Positions 42,608 through 50,711 of a stretch of 64,000 nt of DNA are shown piece by piece. Both the position numbers and the translations under genes were made by a program. The notes under the pieces are model-generated. The model searched no databases. It had not been told where the DNA came from and saw nothing but the letters and a program-made list of their open reading frames with translations. This DNA is from RGIG6353 sp045660745. GTDB lineage: Bacteria; Bacillota; Clostridia; Oscillospirales; SIG627. Each line of letters opens with the position of its first letter. Position 1 is the first letter of the stretch. The stretch lies in contig JAZREJ010000022.1 of NCBI GenBank assembly GCA_045660745.1, positions 1 to 64,000 of the forward strand, in the 5' to 3' direction.

Positions 42608-43720
42608 CTACGCTATAGCCAGCATAAACAAAACGAGAATGGCGAGAAAGCCAAAATTAAAGAGCGAAAATTCGAGAATATAGCGCTTTGTTTTTCCGGG
42701 ATTATATTTTGAATATTGTCTGAATGTTATAAGACTTGCAAGAGAGGATATGAGAGTGCCCACTCCTCCGATATTAACTCCGATAAGAAGGTCACGATAG
42801 TTTTCGGTAAACTGAGATAGGAGTATTGCCGAGGGAACGTTACTTATAAACTGACAGGAAAATGTGCTTACAAGTAGCGTGCTTTTATTTAGAAGATAGG
42901 AGAAAAGCTCGCGCACAACATCGATTCTTGCCATATTCCCCGAAAAGATGAAAAAGAACACAAAGGTGAAAAGAAGTCCGTAATCAACGTCAAAAAGCGC
43001 GCGCCTGTCCATAAACAGAAGTACTGCGGGAATGACGATAAGTCCAACGTAATACGGCACACCTCTGAAAACTATGAGTATCGACAGCAAAAACAGGATA
43101 AGATAGACGGTTGTTCTGACGGGGGAAAGCTTTACCTTCTCCGCATTGATTGAAAGCTGCTCGGGCTTTACGAAAATAAAGCAGCAAACCGTGATGAGAG
43201 CAATTGAAAGTATGAAAGGCGGTGACATGATAAGCATGAACTCGCCGTTTGGAATATTGAATTTGGTATAAAGATAAAGATTCTGAGGATTTCCAAAGGG
43301 GGTGAGCATACCGCCGCGGTTTGCGGCAATGTTTTGCATTATAAAAACGAAAGCCATATGCTTTCCCATGTGCGTTGCGCTGAGAACAAAATATCCGAGC
43401 GGCAAAAAAGTGAGAAGCGCCATATCGTTTGCAATCAGCATTGAACCGATAAAGGTTATATAAACAAGTGCCAAAGTGCACACTCTAGCATTTTTGAATA
43501 TCTGTACCACGCGCCTTGCAAGAATAAAGAAAAAGCTTATTCGGCGAAGGGCGCAAACAACCGCCAACACACAAAAAAGACAGGTAAGGGTCTTAAAGTC
43601 AAAATACCCGAGATATTTCTTATCGGGAGGTACTATAAAAGAGGTTATAAGCGCCGCTGCAAAGGCAATAAGCATAACCGCATTGTTCTTTGCAAACGCC
43701 GCAAGCTTTCCGCGTATCAT
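42608..43720 (-). CDS. SLC13/ArsB-type anion permease
   Basis: 370 aa, about 10-11 helices. LVYITFIGSMLIANDMALLTFLPLGY and NIAANRGGMLTPFGNPQNLYLYTKF are the paired conserved loops of the SLC13/CitMHS/ArsB ion transporter superfamily. Candidate substrates are dicarboxylates, citrate, sulfate or arsenite; nothing nearby decides. ATG 43720 follows GGAGAG. Confidence 0.85.
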   Translation of the reverse strand: MIRGKLAAFAKNNAVMLIAFAAALITSFIVPPDKKYLGYFDFKTLTCLFCVLAVVCALRRISFFFILARRVVQIFKNARVCTLALVYITFIGSMLIANDMALLTFLPLGYFVLSATHMGKHMAFVFIMQNIAANRGGMLTPFGNPQNLYLYTKFNIPNGEFMLIMSPPFILSIALITVCCFIFVKPEQLSINAEKVKLSPVRTTVYLILFLLSILIVFRGVPYYVGLIVIPAVLLFMDRRALFDVDYGLLFTFVFFFIFSGNMARIDVVRELFSYLLNKSTLLVSTFSCQFISNVPSAILLSQFTENYRDLLIGVNIGGVGTLISSLASLITFRQYSKYNPGKTKRYILEFSLFNFGFLAILVLFMLAIA

Positions 43721-43801
43721 ATAAAAAGCTCTCCGAAAAATCAGTTTTATGAGCAACGCCCACAGTGTTTTATTATACTCCCGGCAGCATATTTTGTCAA
43801 C

Positions 43802-43830
43802 AAAAAAAGACTGCCGAAAATCGGCAGTCT
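43802..43830 (-). terminator. Terminator of the small lipoprotein gene
   Basis: AGACTGCCGA/TCGGCAGTCT stem at 43808-43830 is followed on the minus strand by T6. Confidence 0.85.
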
Positions 43831-43839
43831 AATAATATT

Positions 43840-44223
43840 TTAAAAGTCTATTTTGACAACACACATAATGTCTCCGTCTTCTTCGCAAACGTTATAGATG
43901 ATATTTTCAAGCTCAGGAAGCTCATTCTTAATGGGAGTAAACGATTCTCTCATTTGAGGAATAAGCGATTCATATACACCTTTTATCTGCTCTTTAAACT
44001 CGGCAGATGCGTTATTCGTGCCGCTTATAAAAAAGTTTACAACGATATCATTACCATTTGCACTCACGTCACATTCACCAAGTCCGTCAAAGCTCATTTC
44101 CATCATTCTGGCAATGGATTTGCCGTTTTTCGCAACGTAATCCTTAACCGGGCTTCCCGTAGAGCACGCGACAATCGAAAAAACAAACAGTACCAAAAAC
44201 AGTGCGCAGATTATTCTTTTCAT
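43840..44223 (-). CDS. Small exported lipoprotein of unknown function
   Basis: 127 aa. Signal peptide MKRIICALFLVLFVFSIVAC gives a lipobox with Cys 20. The mature domain has the pattern MMEMSFDGLGECDVSANGNDIVVNFFIS of small clostridial DUF4854-like lipoproteins, a resemblance only. ATG 44223 is downstream of AGAGG. A dedicated promoter and terminator make it a single-gene unit. Confidence 0.75.
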   Translation of the reverse strand: MKRIICALFLVLFVFSIVACSTGSPVKDYVAKNGKSIARMMEMSFDGLGECDVSANGNDIVVNFFISGTNNASAEFKEQIKGVYESLIPQMRESFTPIKNELPELENIIYNVCEEDGDIMCVVKIDF

Positions 44224-44253
44224 TATTATTACCTCTTTCAAATTATCATGCTT

Positions 44254-44282
44254 AGTGTACCACCGTAAGTTGAATTTGTCAA
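44254..44282 (-). promoter_or_regulatory. Promoter of the small lipoprotein gene
   Basis: On the minus strand: TTGACA (44282-44277), 17-bp spacer, TACACT (44259-44254). Confidence 0.65.
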
Positions 44283-44316
44283 TATACATCAAAAATTCAA
44301 TTCACAACAATTCCTC

Positions 44317-44350
44317 AAAAAAGAATCGGTGCATGACTGCACCGATTCTT
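44317..44350 (-). terminator. Terminator of the first GH109-like gene
   Basis: A 13-bp stem AAGAATCGGTGCA/TGCACCGATTCTT (44321-44350) is followed by T6 on the minus strand. Confidence 0.88.
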
Positions 44351-44357
44351 GAAATTT

Positions 44358-45521
44358 TTAGTTCTTCTTGCCTTTAAAATCGGGGAAGGTTATCGGCATT
44401 CCTCCGCATTTAAGAGAAAGCTCGGACAAAGGAGAAACCGCCATAACAACCGCTCCGTCATAAGCGTTGATAGGCATAGGCTTTCCTTCAAGCACGTGAT
44501 TGAAAAATTCGCGATAGCAAAGGAAGTCCTTTCCTCCGTGACCCGTTTCCTTTCTCGTCTCGGGGAGACTTGCCCAGAGCGGATGCTCATACTCCTTGAA
44601 GTACTTATTCTCGCTCTCATACATTTCAGGCATAAACTCGTGATCCTCGCCGTCAAAGAATATCATTCTCTGATCCTCGCTCGCCATACCCTTAGTACCT
44701 CTAACGGTAAGACGGCGGCTATACGGACGCGGAAGTGTGGTATCAAGCGAAAGAACAACGGTCTGACCGTTTTCACACTTAAGAACGGTAGTTACGATAT
44801 CGCCCTGCGAGAACTTTGTATCAGCCATTTCGGGCTTATTGGTCTTTGCCCACTCGTTTATTCCGGCAGCCTTGGACGAGAAGGATGCAAGGGAAACAAA
44901 TCGGTTGCCTCGGTTAATGCCAAGCACCTGCATAAGAGGAACAAGAGCGTGAGACGGATAATTCTCGCGGTTATAATTAAGATATTCATCAAGTCTGTAA
45001 TGGCGTGCCTCTCTGCCCGTTCCTATCTCAATACGAAGGTCATGGCCGTATGCACCCTCGCAGTGAACTATCTCACCGAAAAGTCCTTTTTCAACCATAT
45101 TGAGAATAGTGAGCTCTCGCTCTCCGTAGCAACAGTTTTCACAGAACATATACGGCGTTTTTGTCTCTTCCCATACGCGCACGAGCTCAAAGCAATCCTC
45201 AACGGAGTTAGCACCGCCAACCTCTCCTCCGACCGCAACACCCTGACGCATAGCGTAAAGCACTATTTCCATACGGCTTCTCCAGGAGGTGGAAACAACA
45301 AGGCAGTCGATTCTATCCTTTGTTACAATATCCTTGTAATCAGCACTTGTAAATGGAATATTCTTTTCCTTCAAGGTTGCATAATCAACAATTCCCTGCA
45401 TTCTATCTTCATAAAGGTCGCATACAGCCACAACCTCTACCATGTCCATATTATAAAACATTTTCGTAAGACCGGATCCTCTTTTTCCAAGTCCAACAAC
45501 ACCAAGACGAAGCTTTTTCAT
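44358..45521 (-). CDS. Gfo/Idh/MocA-fold protein of GH109 type, copy 1
   Basis: 387 aa. Rossmann loop VVGLGKRGSGLTKM at the N terminus. Features typical of GH109 NAD-dependent glycosidases (alpha-N-acetylgalactosaminidase family) are NRENYPSHALVPLMQVL and ETGHGGKDFL. These enzymes cleave glycosides by transient oxidation at C3. Substrate not determinable here. It has no signal peptide, so it acts in the cytoplasm on imported glycans. A promoter with upstream direct repeats precedes it. The paralogue at 45676-46839 has the same length. Confidence 0.85.
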   Translation of the reverse strand: MKKLRLGVVGLGKRGSGLTKMFYNMDMVEVVAVCDLYEDRMQGIVDYATLKEKNIPFTSADYKDIVTKDRIDCLVVSTSWRSRMEIVLYAMRQGVAVGGEVGGANSVEDCFELVRVWEETKTPYMFCENCCYGERELTILNMVEKGLFGEIVHCEGAYGHDLRIEIGTGREARHYRLDEYLNYNRENYPSHALVPLMQVLGINRGNRFVSLASFSSKAAGINEWAKTNKPEMADTKFSQGDIVTTVLKCENGQTVVLSLDTTLPRPYSRRLTVRGTKGMASEDQRMIFFDGEDHEFMPEMYESENKYFKEYEHPLWASLPETRKETGHGGKDFLCYREFFNHVLEGKPMPINAYDGAVVMAVSPLSELSLKCGGMPITFPDFKGKKN

Positions 45522-45553
45522 TATGTTATTCTCCTTATTTGAATTTCACAGTC

Positions 45554-45582
45554 ATTATACATTAAAGCACCATAAAAATCAA
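45554..45582 (-). promoter_or_regulatory. Promoter of GH109-like copy 1
   Basis: On the minus strand: TTGATT (45582-45577), 17-bp spacer, TATAAT (45559-45554). The -35 box is four bases from the tandem repeat at 45587-45621. Confidence 0.75.
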
Positions 45583-45586
45583 CCGT

Positions 45587-45621
45587 TTATGGGAAATTTA
45601 CATGTTATGGGAAATTTACAT
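45587..45621 (-). promoter_or_regulatory. Tandem 17-bp direct repeat, likely activator operator
   Basis: TTATGGGAAATTTACAT occurs twice with no mismatch (45587-45603, 45605-45621; period 18). Read on the minus strand it is ATGTAAATTTCCCATAA, ending four bases upstream of the -35 box. Spacing and direct orientation match binding sites of AraC-family activators. An AraC-family gene is located 2.7 kb away at 48297; the pairing is inferred. Confidence 0.6.
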
Positions 45622-45628
45622 CAGCCAC

Positions 45629-45662
45629 AAAAACAGACCGGGAGTCAAGTCTCGGTCTGTTT
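45629..45662 (-). terminator. Terminator of the second GH109-like gene
   Basis: AAACAGACCG/CGGTCTGTTT stem (45631-45640 with 45653-45662) has an inner GAG/CTC and a short T-run on the minus strand. Confidence 0.78.
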
Positions 45663-45675
45663 CGCACATTTGTAT

Positions 45676-46839
45676 TTAGTTCTTTTTACCCTTGAAATCG
45701 GGTACTGCAACCGGCATGCCTCCGCACTTAATGGACATTTCGGTAAGAGGAGAAATAGCCATAAGCACTGCCGCATCATATGCGTCGATGGGCATTGGTT
45801 CACCCGAGATTACGTGATTAAAGAAATCACTGTAGCAAAGATAATCCATTCCGCCGTGTCCCGCTTCTCTTTCCTCGGGAGTAATATTTTTCCAAATTGG
45901 ATGAGCGTACTCTTCAAAATACTTCTTCTCGTTTCTGAAAATTTCATCTGTGAAGTAATGTCCGTCCCCGTCAAAATGAATCATCTGCGAGTCCTCACTT
46001 GACATTCCCTTAGTACCTCTTACGGTAAAGCGTCGGCTGTAGGGACGGGGGAGTGTCGTATCAAGCGACAGCACAACTGTCTGTCCGTTTTCACACTTGA
46101 TAATTGTTGTTACAACGTCACCCTGAGCGAACTTTGTATCAACCATTTCCGGCTTATTTGTCTTTGCCCACTCATTGATTCCCATAGCCTTAGAAGACAT
46201 GGAAACAAGAGAAGTGAATCGGTTTCCTCGGTTTATATCAAGCACCTGCATGATAGGTCCAAGCTCGTGGGAAGGATAATTCTCACGATTGTAATTAAGA
46301 TACTCATCAAGTCTGTAATGACGCTTTTCGCGTCCTGTTGCAATCTCATCTCTGAGGTCATGAGCATATGCTCCCTCACAGTGAATAATGTCTCCGAAAA
46401 GTCCTTTTTTCACTATATTGAGAACAGTAAGCTCACGCTCACCATAGCAACAGTTTTCGCAGAACATATAAGGAGTCTTTGTCTCTTCCCAAACGCGCAC
46501 AAGCTCAAAGCAATCCTCAACAGAGTTTGCGCCGCCTACCTCTCCGCCAACCGCAACACCCGCCTTTAAAGCGTAGAGGACTATCTCCATACGGCTTCTC
46601 CAAGAAGTGGAAACAACAACTACGTCAACCTTATCACGAGTTACAACATCCTTATAATCAACGCTTCCAAAGGGCTCGGTCTTTCCGAGATTTCTAGCCT
46701 CTTCCTTTATCGCCTCTATTCTATCTTCATAAAGGTCACAGACGGCAACCACCTCGACCATATCCATATTAAAAAACATTTTAGTGAGACAGGTGCCTCT
46801 CTTACCAACACCTATAACGCCAAGACGCAACTTTTCCAT
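45676..46839 (-). CDS. Gfo/Idh/MocA-fold protein of GH109 type, copy 2
   Basis: 387 aa. Collinear with copy 1 over its entire length (KLRLGVIGVGKRGTCLTKM, EVGGANSVEDCFELVRVWEETKTPYMFCENCCYGERELT, GHGGMDYLCY). The GHGGMD block is the GH109 form. ATG 46839 is downstream of AGAGG and of a -35/-10 pair, so it has its own promoter. Differences between the copies are spread out, suggesting an older duplication with possible specialisation. Confidence 0.85.
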   Translation of the reverse strand: MEKLRLGVIGVGKRGTCLTKMFFNMDMVEVVAVCDLYEDRIEAIKEEARNLGKTEPFGSVDYKDVVTRDKVDVVVVSTSWRSRMEIVLYALKAGVAVGGEVGGANSVEDCFELVRVWEETKTPYMFCENCCYGERELTVLNIVKKGLFGDIIHCEGAYAHDLRDEIATGREKRHYRLDEYLNYNRENYPSHELGPIMQVLDINRGNRFTSLVSMSSKAMGINEWAKTNKPEMVDTKFAQGDVVTTIIKCENGQTVVLSLDTTLPRPYSRRFTVRGTKGMSSEDSQMIHFDGDGHYFTDEIFRNEKKYFEEYAHPIWKNITPEEREAGHGGMDYLCYSDFFNHVISGEPMPIDAYDAAVLMAISPLTEMSIKCGGMPVAVPDFKGKKN

Positions 46840-46870
46840 AACATCATACCTCTTTTTAAAGTTTGATACC

Positions 46871-46899
46871 ATTCTATACCAACATCTATGAAAAGTCAA
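46871..46899 (-). promoter_or_regulatory. Promoter of GH109-like copy 2
   Basis: On the minus strand: TTGACT (46899-46894), 17-bp spacer, TAGAAT (46876-46871). The direct repeat found at copy 1 is absent here. Confidence 0.65.
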
Positions 46900-46903
46900 T
46901 CCT

Positions 46904-48118
46904 TTATTTTAAATCTGAGAGCGCTGTTTGAATAATAAAATTTCCATAGCACTCAAGGGCATGATAAAAGCCCTCTTTCGAATGTTCAGGGTACCAACGT
47001 GACTGATTATGCTCAATAACAATATTCGCAAGCCCAAGCTCATTATAAGCATATCCCTGAAGATAGCAGCTGCTTTTTATATACTTTCCCGGAATGCGCA
47101 CAAGGTTCGGCTCTGTCTCGTATCCCTTTTCAACAAGTCTGTGCCAAACATGGTTTATCACCCTTCGGCTTACCGTGGAATTCTTTGCCTGTATGTTAAA
47201 CTGATACCACAGACCCTCAAGCGTTCCTCCGGAGGTATGTAGATCAATAACTACATCTATCTCCTTGGCATAACGCTTCATAAGAGAAGCAACGTTTCGG
47301 CTCTCTCTTTGCGAAAATGTGTCAAAGTCACGGTTAAGATCCTTTTCGTTACAATTGAATCGCCACTTTTTCTCGTAAGTGCTCCAAACATCAACCACAG
47401 GAATTACGATAAGCCTCGTGTTATGTCTAACGTGTTCAAGTCCTCTGTCGCTTCCGTCCGAATTACACATAAGCTCAATAAATCTCGCAAGCGACAAAAA
47501 TCCGTCAAATTCATTTCCGTGTACACCGCTTGTAATAAAAAGCGTTTTTTCGTACTTTTCGGGAGTGAAGGTGTACACCCACATATCGTACTTTCCGCTT
47601 TCGTCAACGCCTATATTTTCGCGTGTTATATAATTGGGAAAACGGCGTCTTAAAGGCTCATACACATTTTCAAGAAGCTCGGCACAAGTCCAGTGCCAAT
47701 CTCCCCAGCTTCCCTCTCCGCCTTCAAGATGTCCCGCCTCGGGCGGATAAAACCAATCGTCGTCCGTATCGGTTTCAAGCAAAACAGGGTTTTCAAAAAC
47801 GTCAAATCTTCCGCCCTCGGTGTATATCACAAGATTTATTCCATCTTCAAGGGGCGTGTACGCAAAGTCACAGCATTCACCGAAAGGAAGATTCGTGTTC
47901 TCCTCAAGCTCGCACACGTCAAGCGTTTTCGTCGCAACAGCACATACTTTTTCGGCGGGCTCATAAAATCTGACTACATAAACATTCCCGAAAGTCAGCG
48001 GTATTACATATGATTTCTTGCCCGTAGCAAGGCTTTTTGAAGTATCCGGATACAAGTCTGTTATATATCCTCTGACGGTCACTTTGCGCTCAAAAAAAAG
48101 CGTATCGTTATTCCCCAC
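46904..48118 (-). CDS. M14-type zinc carboxypeptidase-like protein
   Basis: 404 aa. The second half holds an M14/succinylglutamate-desuccinylase-like catalytic domain: SGVHGNEFDG (HxxE zinc ligands), NCNEKDLNRDFD, VVIDLHTSGGTLEG (third ligand His) and a late Glu in NIVIEHNQSRW. The first 170 residues form a beta-rich domain I do not recognise. There is no signal peptide. It could trim peptides or amides on glycan fragments, suggested by its GH109 neighbours. Start is GTG with GGAGGTG upstream. Confidence 0.8.
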   Translation of the reverse strand: MGNNDTLFFERKVTVRGYITDLYPDTSKSLATGKKSYVIPLTFGNVYVVRFYEPAEKVCAVATKTLDVCELEENTNLPFGECCDFAYTPLEDGINLVIYTEGGRFDVFENPVLLETDTDDDWFYPPEAGHLEGGEGSWGDWHWTCAELLENVYEPLRRRFPNYITRENIGVDESGKYDMWVYTFTPEKYEKTLFITSGVHGNEFDGFLSLARFIELMCNSDGSDRGLEHVRHNTRLIVIPVVDVWSTYEKKWRFNCNEKDLNRDFDTFSQRESRNVASLMKRYAKEIDVVIDLHTSGGTLEGLWYQFNIQAKNSTVSRRVINHVWHRLVEKGYETEPNLVRIPGKYIKSSCYLQGYAYNELGLANIVIEHNQSRWYPEHSKEGFYHALECYGNFIIQTALSDLK

Positions 48119-48173
48119 AGTACACCTCCGTTGTATATGACAAAATTTGGCACGGTATAAACGAACTCTGTCC

Positions 48174-48202
48174 TTGACTTTTTTCTTTTTACATTATAAA
48201 AT
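48174..48202 (+). promoter_or_regulatory. Probable promoter of the AraC-family gene
   Basis: TTGACT at 48174-48179, 17-bp spacer, TAAAAT at 48197-48202. Downstream, GCCATAT recurs at 48230 and 48251 (21-bp period) within the leader, a possible autoregulatory site. Confidence 0.5.
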
Positions 48203-48296
48203 CATACTATAAATTTTTGACATTGTAATGCCATATTTCGCAAAATTTACGCCATATCTTGTTTTAAAAGCATGCCGTTTATTGCAGGAGGAATTT

Positions 48297-49079
48297 ATGC
48301 ATCCTAAATTTGGTATAGAACGCGAAAGAAACAACAATCTCTTTTTCAAGTCATATAAAAATGACAAAGGAAAATTTCAGTTTCATTCTCAGATAGAGCT
48401 CTACTTCGTTGATAGCGGCGAAATGGAAGTAGCGGTTGATGACTGTCACAGGCTACTCAAAGAGGGGGAGCTTTCGGTGGCACTCAGTTATCATGCGCAT
48501 GCCTACAAAACGCCCGTCGAATCCCGCTCAAGCGTGCTTATCATACCACCTCACATCTGTCCCGAATTTATTTCCGCAACCCGTCACAAGACGGTGTCAA
48601 ACCCCTTTATCACCGATAAGGAGGTTGTTACAAAAATCAAAAAGCATTACAACGAGATTATAAATTGTGAAAACAAAATCACGCTGCTTGGGCACATATA
48701 TGTAATTTTAGGTCTTGTTATGGATTCTATAAGTTTCGAGGAGACAGATAAGACCATCGAGCCTGAGCTTTCAAGCCGCATACTGTTTCACATAAACGAA
48801 AACTTTAAAAACGATATATCTTTAAGCTCTATTTCGCAGGCTCTCGGATACAGCCAAAGCTATATTTCGCGTTATTTCAAGAACTGCTTCAATATAGGTG
48901 TCAACAGATACATAAACATAGTACGACTCAAAAACGCCATTACCCTCATGCACGAACACAAGCACAGTATAACCTATTGCGCACTTGAAAGCGGATTCAA
49001 CTCCATGCGCACCTTCTATCGTGCCTTCTTCGACGAATTCGGATGCTCGCCCAAGGATTACATTAACATGAATCCCTAA
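48297..49079 (+). CDS. AraC-family transcriptional regulator
   Basis: 260 aa. An N-terminal cupin-like sensor part (FQFHSQIELYFVDSGEMEVAVDD) is followed by two C-terminal helix-turn-helix units: ISLSSISQALGYSQSYISRYFKNCFNIGVNRYI, then ITYCALESGFNSMRTFYRAFFDEFGCSPKDYI. Such proteins usually activate sugar-use genes upon binding a carbohydrate. Likely targets are the divergent peptidase/GH109 cluster. The ATG at 48297 follows GGAGG. Confidence 0.92.
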   Translation: MHPKFGIERERNNNLFFKSYKNDKGKFQFHSQIELYFVDSGEMEVAVDDCHRLLKEGELSVALSYHAHAYKTPVESRSSVLIIPPHICPEFISATRHKTVSNPFITDKEVVTKIKKHYNEIINCENKITLLGHIYVILGLVMDSISFEETDKTIEPELSSRILFHINENFKNDISLSSISQALGYSQSYISRYFKNCFNIGVNRYINIVRLKNAITLMHEHKHSITYCALESGFNSMRTFYRAFFDEFGCSPKDYINMNP

Positions 49080-49087
49080 AAAACATC

Positions 49088-49119
49088 GGAGACACTTCGT
49101 TTTGAAGTGTCTCCTTTTT
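49088..49119. terminator. Terminator between araC-like gene and rhaB
   Basis: GGAGACACTTC/GAAGTGTCTCC stem (49088-49098 with 49104-49114), T5 on the plus side and an A-run on the other, so probably bidirectional for the convergent genes. Confidence 0.85.
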
Positions 49120-49124
49120 GTGTC

Positions 49125-50600
49125 TTATTTACCGAGGATAGAAACAAATCTTTCGTAAGCCGCATCAAATGCATCTGTCCCCTGAGGCTCATAGCACTTA
49201 ATCTCAAATGAACGGCGAACGACCTCTCGAGCTTCTGCAAGGTCACGGATCTCTCCCATAGCAATAGCCTGAACGAGGAGGTTACCGATAGCGGTAGCTT
49301 CAACAGGACCTGCATAAACGGGGATTCCGCAAGCATTTGCGGTAAGCTGACAGAGAGGAGCTTCCTTGGTACCGCCTCCAACGATATTGATGGAGGGAAC
49401 CTTTGTTCCGCGAATCTCTTCAATAGCCTTAACAACGTAACGATATTTCATAGCAAGGCTCTCAAAGATACAACGGATTATCTCGCCCTTACTCTGAGGA
49501 ACGTACTGACCTGTACGACGGCAGAACTCTGCAATACGGCGAGGCTGATCTCCGGGAGGCGTAAATTCGGGAGAATCAGGATCTATAAAGCACTTGAGAG
49601 GCTCGGAAGCCATTGCCATATCCGAAAGCTGATCGTAGGTAGTCTTTTCGCCTTCTCTCTCCCACTGTCTCTTGGATTCCTGCTCGAGCCAGAGACCCAT
49701 GATGTTCTTGAGAAGTCTGATAGAGTTATCAAATCCGCCCTCGTTTGTGAAGTTGTACTTCTCGGTGAGAGGATTGATAAGGGGTTCAGGGTATTCACAA
49801 CCCATGAGTGACCATGTACCGCTACTGATATATACGAAGTCCTTGTTATCGGAGGGAACGCTGACAACTGCGGATGCGGTATCGTGGGATGCAACGTTAA
49901 CAACCTTAGCGTTAAGCTTACCAATCTCATCGGTAACGCCGGGAAGGATATCTCCGAGTACGTTTCCGGGCATTACTATCTTCTGGAGCAGATCGGTGGG
50001 AAGACCGAGAGCCTTCATCATATCATACGCCCAGTCGCGCTTCTTCGCGTCAAGCATCTGAGAAGTGGAAGCAATGGTATATTCACACGCAGGAATACCT
50101 GTGAGGAAATAGTTGAGAAGGTCGGGAATGAAGAGGAGCTTATCCGCAACGTCAAACTGCCAGGGATGAGCGCTGTTCTTGGTTGCAAGAAGCTGGAAGA
50201 GAGAATTGAGGTTTACGAACTGAATACCTGTAGTCTTATAAATTTCAGACTTGGGAACAAGCTCAAAAGCCTTCTCCTGCATACCTGTAGTACGAAGGTC
50301 ACGGTAGTTGTAGGGGTTATCCATAAGCTGACCGCACTTGTCGATAAATCCGTAGTCAACGCCCCATGTATCAATACCCATGGATGCAATGTCTCGGTCG
50401 TCACTTGTGGCGCACTTGCCCATAGCAAGCTTGATTTCGTGGAAAATTCTCATAATATCCCAACGGAATGCACCATTGATGAGAACAGGCTCGTTGGGGA
50501 AACGGTGATTCTCTCTGAGAGAGAGCTTATCGCCGTCAAATGTACCTACGATGCCTCTGCCGCTAGAAGCGCCGAGGTCGATTGCAAGCATTTTTAACAT
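49125..50600 (-). CDS. rhaB: Rhamnulokinase (FGGY family)
   Basis: 491 aa. Phosphorylates L-rhamnulose at C1. LAIDLGASSGRGIVG (ATP/phosphate loop), MGIDTWGVDYGFID, the RDLRTTGM block and the SSGTWSLMGCE phosphate-2 motif are RhaB-like, and NIVGGGTKEAPLCQLTANACG closes the fold. No rhaA, rhaD or rhaM is adjacent. The ATG is preceded by GAGGTG. Confidence 0.9.
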   Translation of the reverse strand: MLKMLAIDLGASSGRGIVGTFDGDKLSLRENHRFPNEPVLINGAFRWDIMRIFHEIKLAMGKCATSDDRDIASMGIDTWGVDYGFIDKCGQLMDNPYNYRDLRTTGMQEKAFELVPKSEIYKTTGIQFVNLNSLFQLLATKNSAHPWQFDVADKLLFIPDLLNYFLTGIPACEYTIASTSQMLDAKKRDWAYDMMKALGLPTDLLQKIVMPGNVLGDILPGVTDEIGKLNAKVVNVASHDTASAVVSVPSDNKDFVYISSGTWSLMGCEYPEPLINPLTEKYNFTNEGGFDNSIRLLKNIMGLWLEQESKRQWEREGEKTTYDQLSDMAMASEPLKCFIDPDSPEFTPPGDQPRRIAEFCRRTGQYVPQSKGEIIRCIFESLAMKYRYVVKAIEEIRGTKVPSINIVGGGTKEAPLCQLTANACGIPVYAGPVEATAIGNLLVQAIAMGEIRDLAEAREVVRRSFEIKCYEPQGTDAFDAAYERFVSILGK

Positions 50601-50631
50601 AGTGTCACCTCATAATAATATTATTGTATTA

Positions 50632-50661
50632 ATTATAACCCCAAAAGGGATATTTTGTCAA
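50632..50661 (-). promoter_or_regulatory. Promoter of rhaB
   Basis: On the minus strand: TTGACA (50661-50656), 18-bp spacer, TATAAT (50637-50632). Confidence 0.65.
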
Positions 50662-50675
50662 GGACAATGAACATA

Positions 50676-50704
50676 AAAAGGCGGTAAAACCAAAGTTTTA
50701 CCGC
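50676..50704 (-). terminator. Terminator of the der-plsY-ispE operon
   Basis: GCGGTAAAAC/GTTTTACCGC stem at 50681-50704 with T5 on the minus strand, 8 bp after the ispE stop. Confidence 0.85.
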
Positions 50705-50711
50705 TGTTTTC

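Noticed and set aside
44349..45542. 397-codon plus-strand frame opposite GH109-like copy 1
   Set aside because: Mirror frame of a recognised gene, with no start signals and no domain similarity.
49884..50597. 237-codon plus-strand frame inside rhaB
   Set aside because: Antisense shadow of a well-conserved kinase; no promoter or Shine-Dalgarno.
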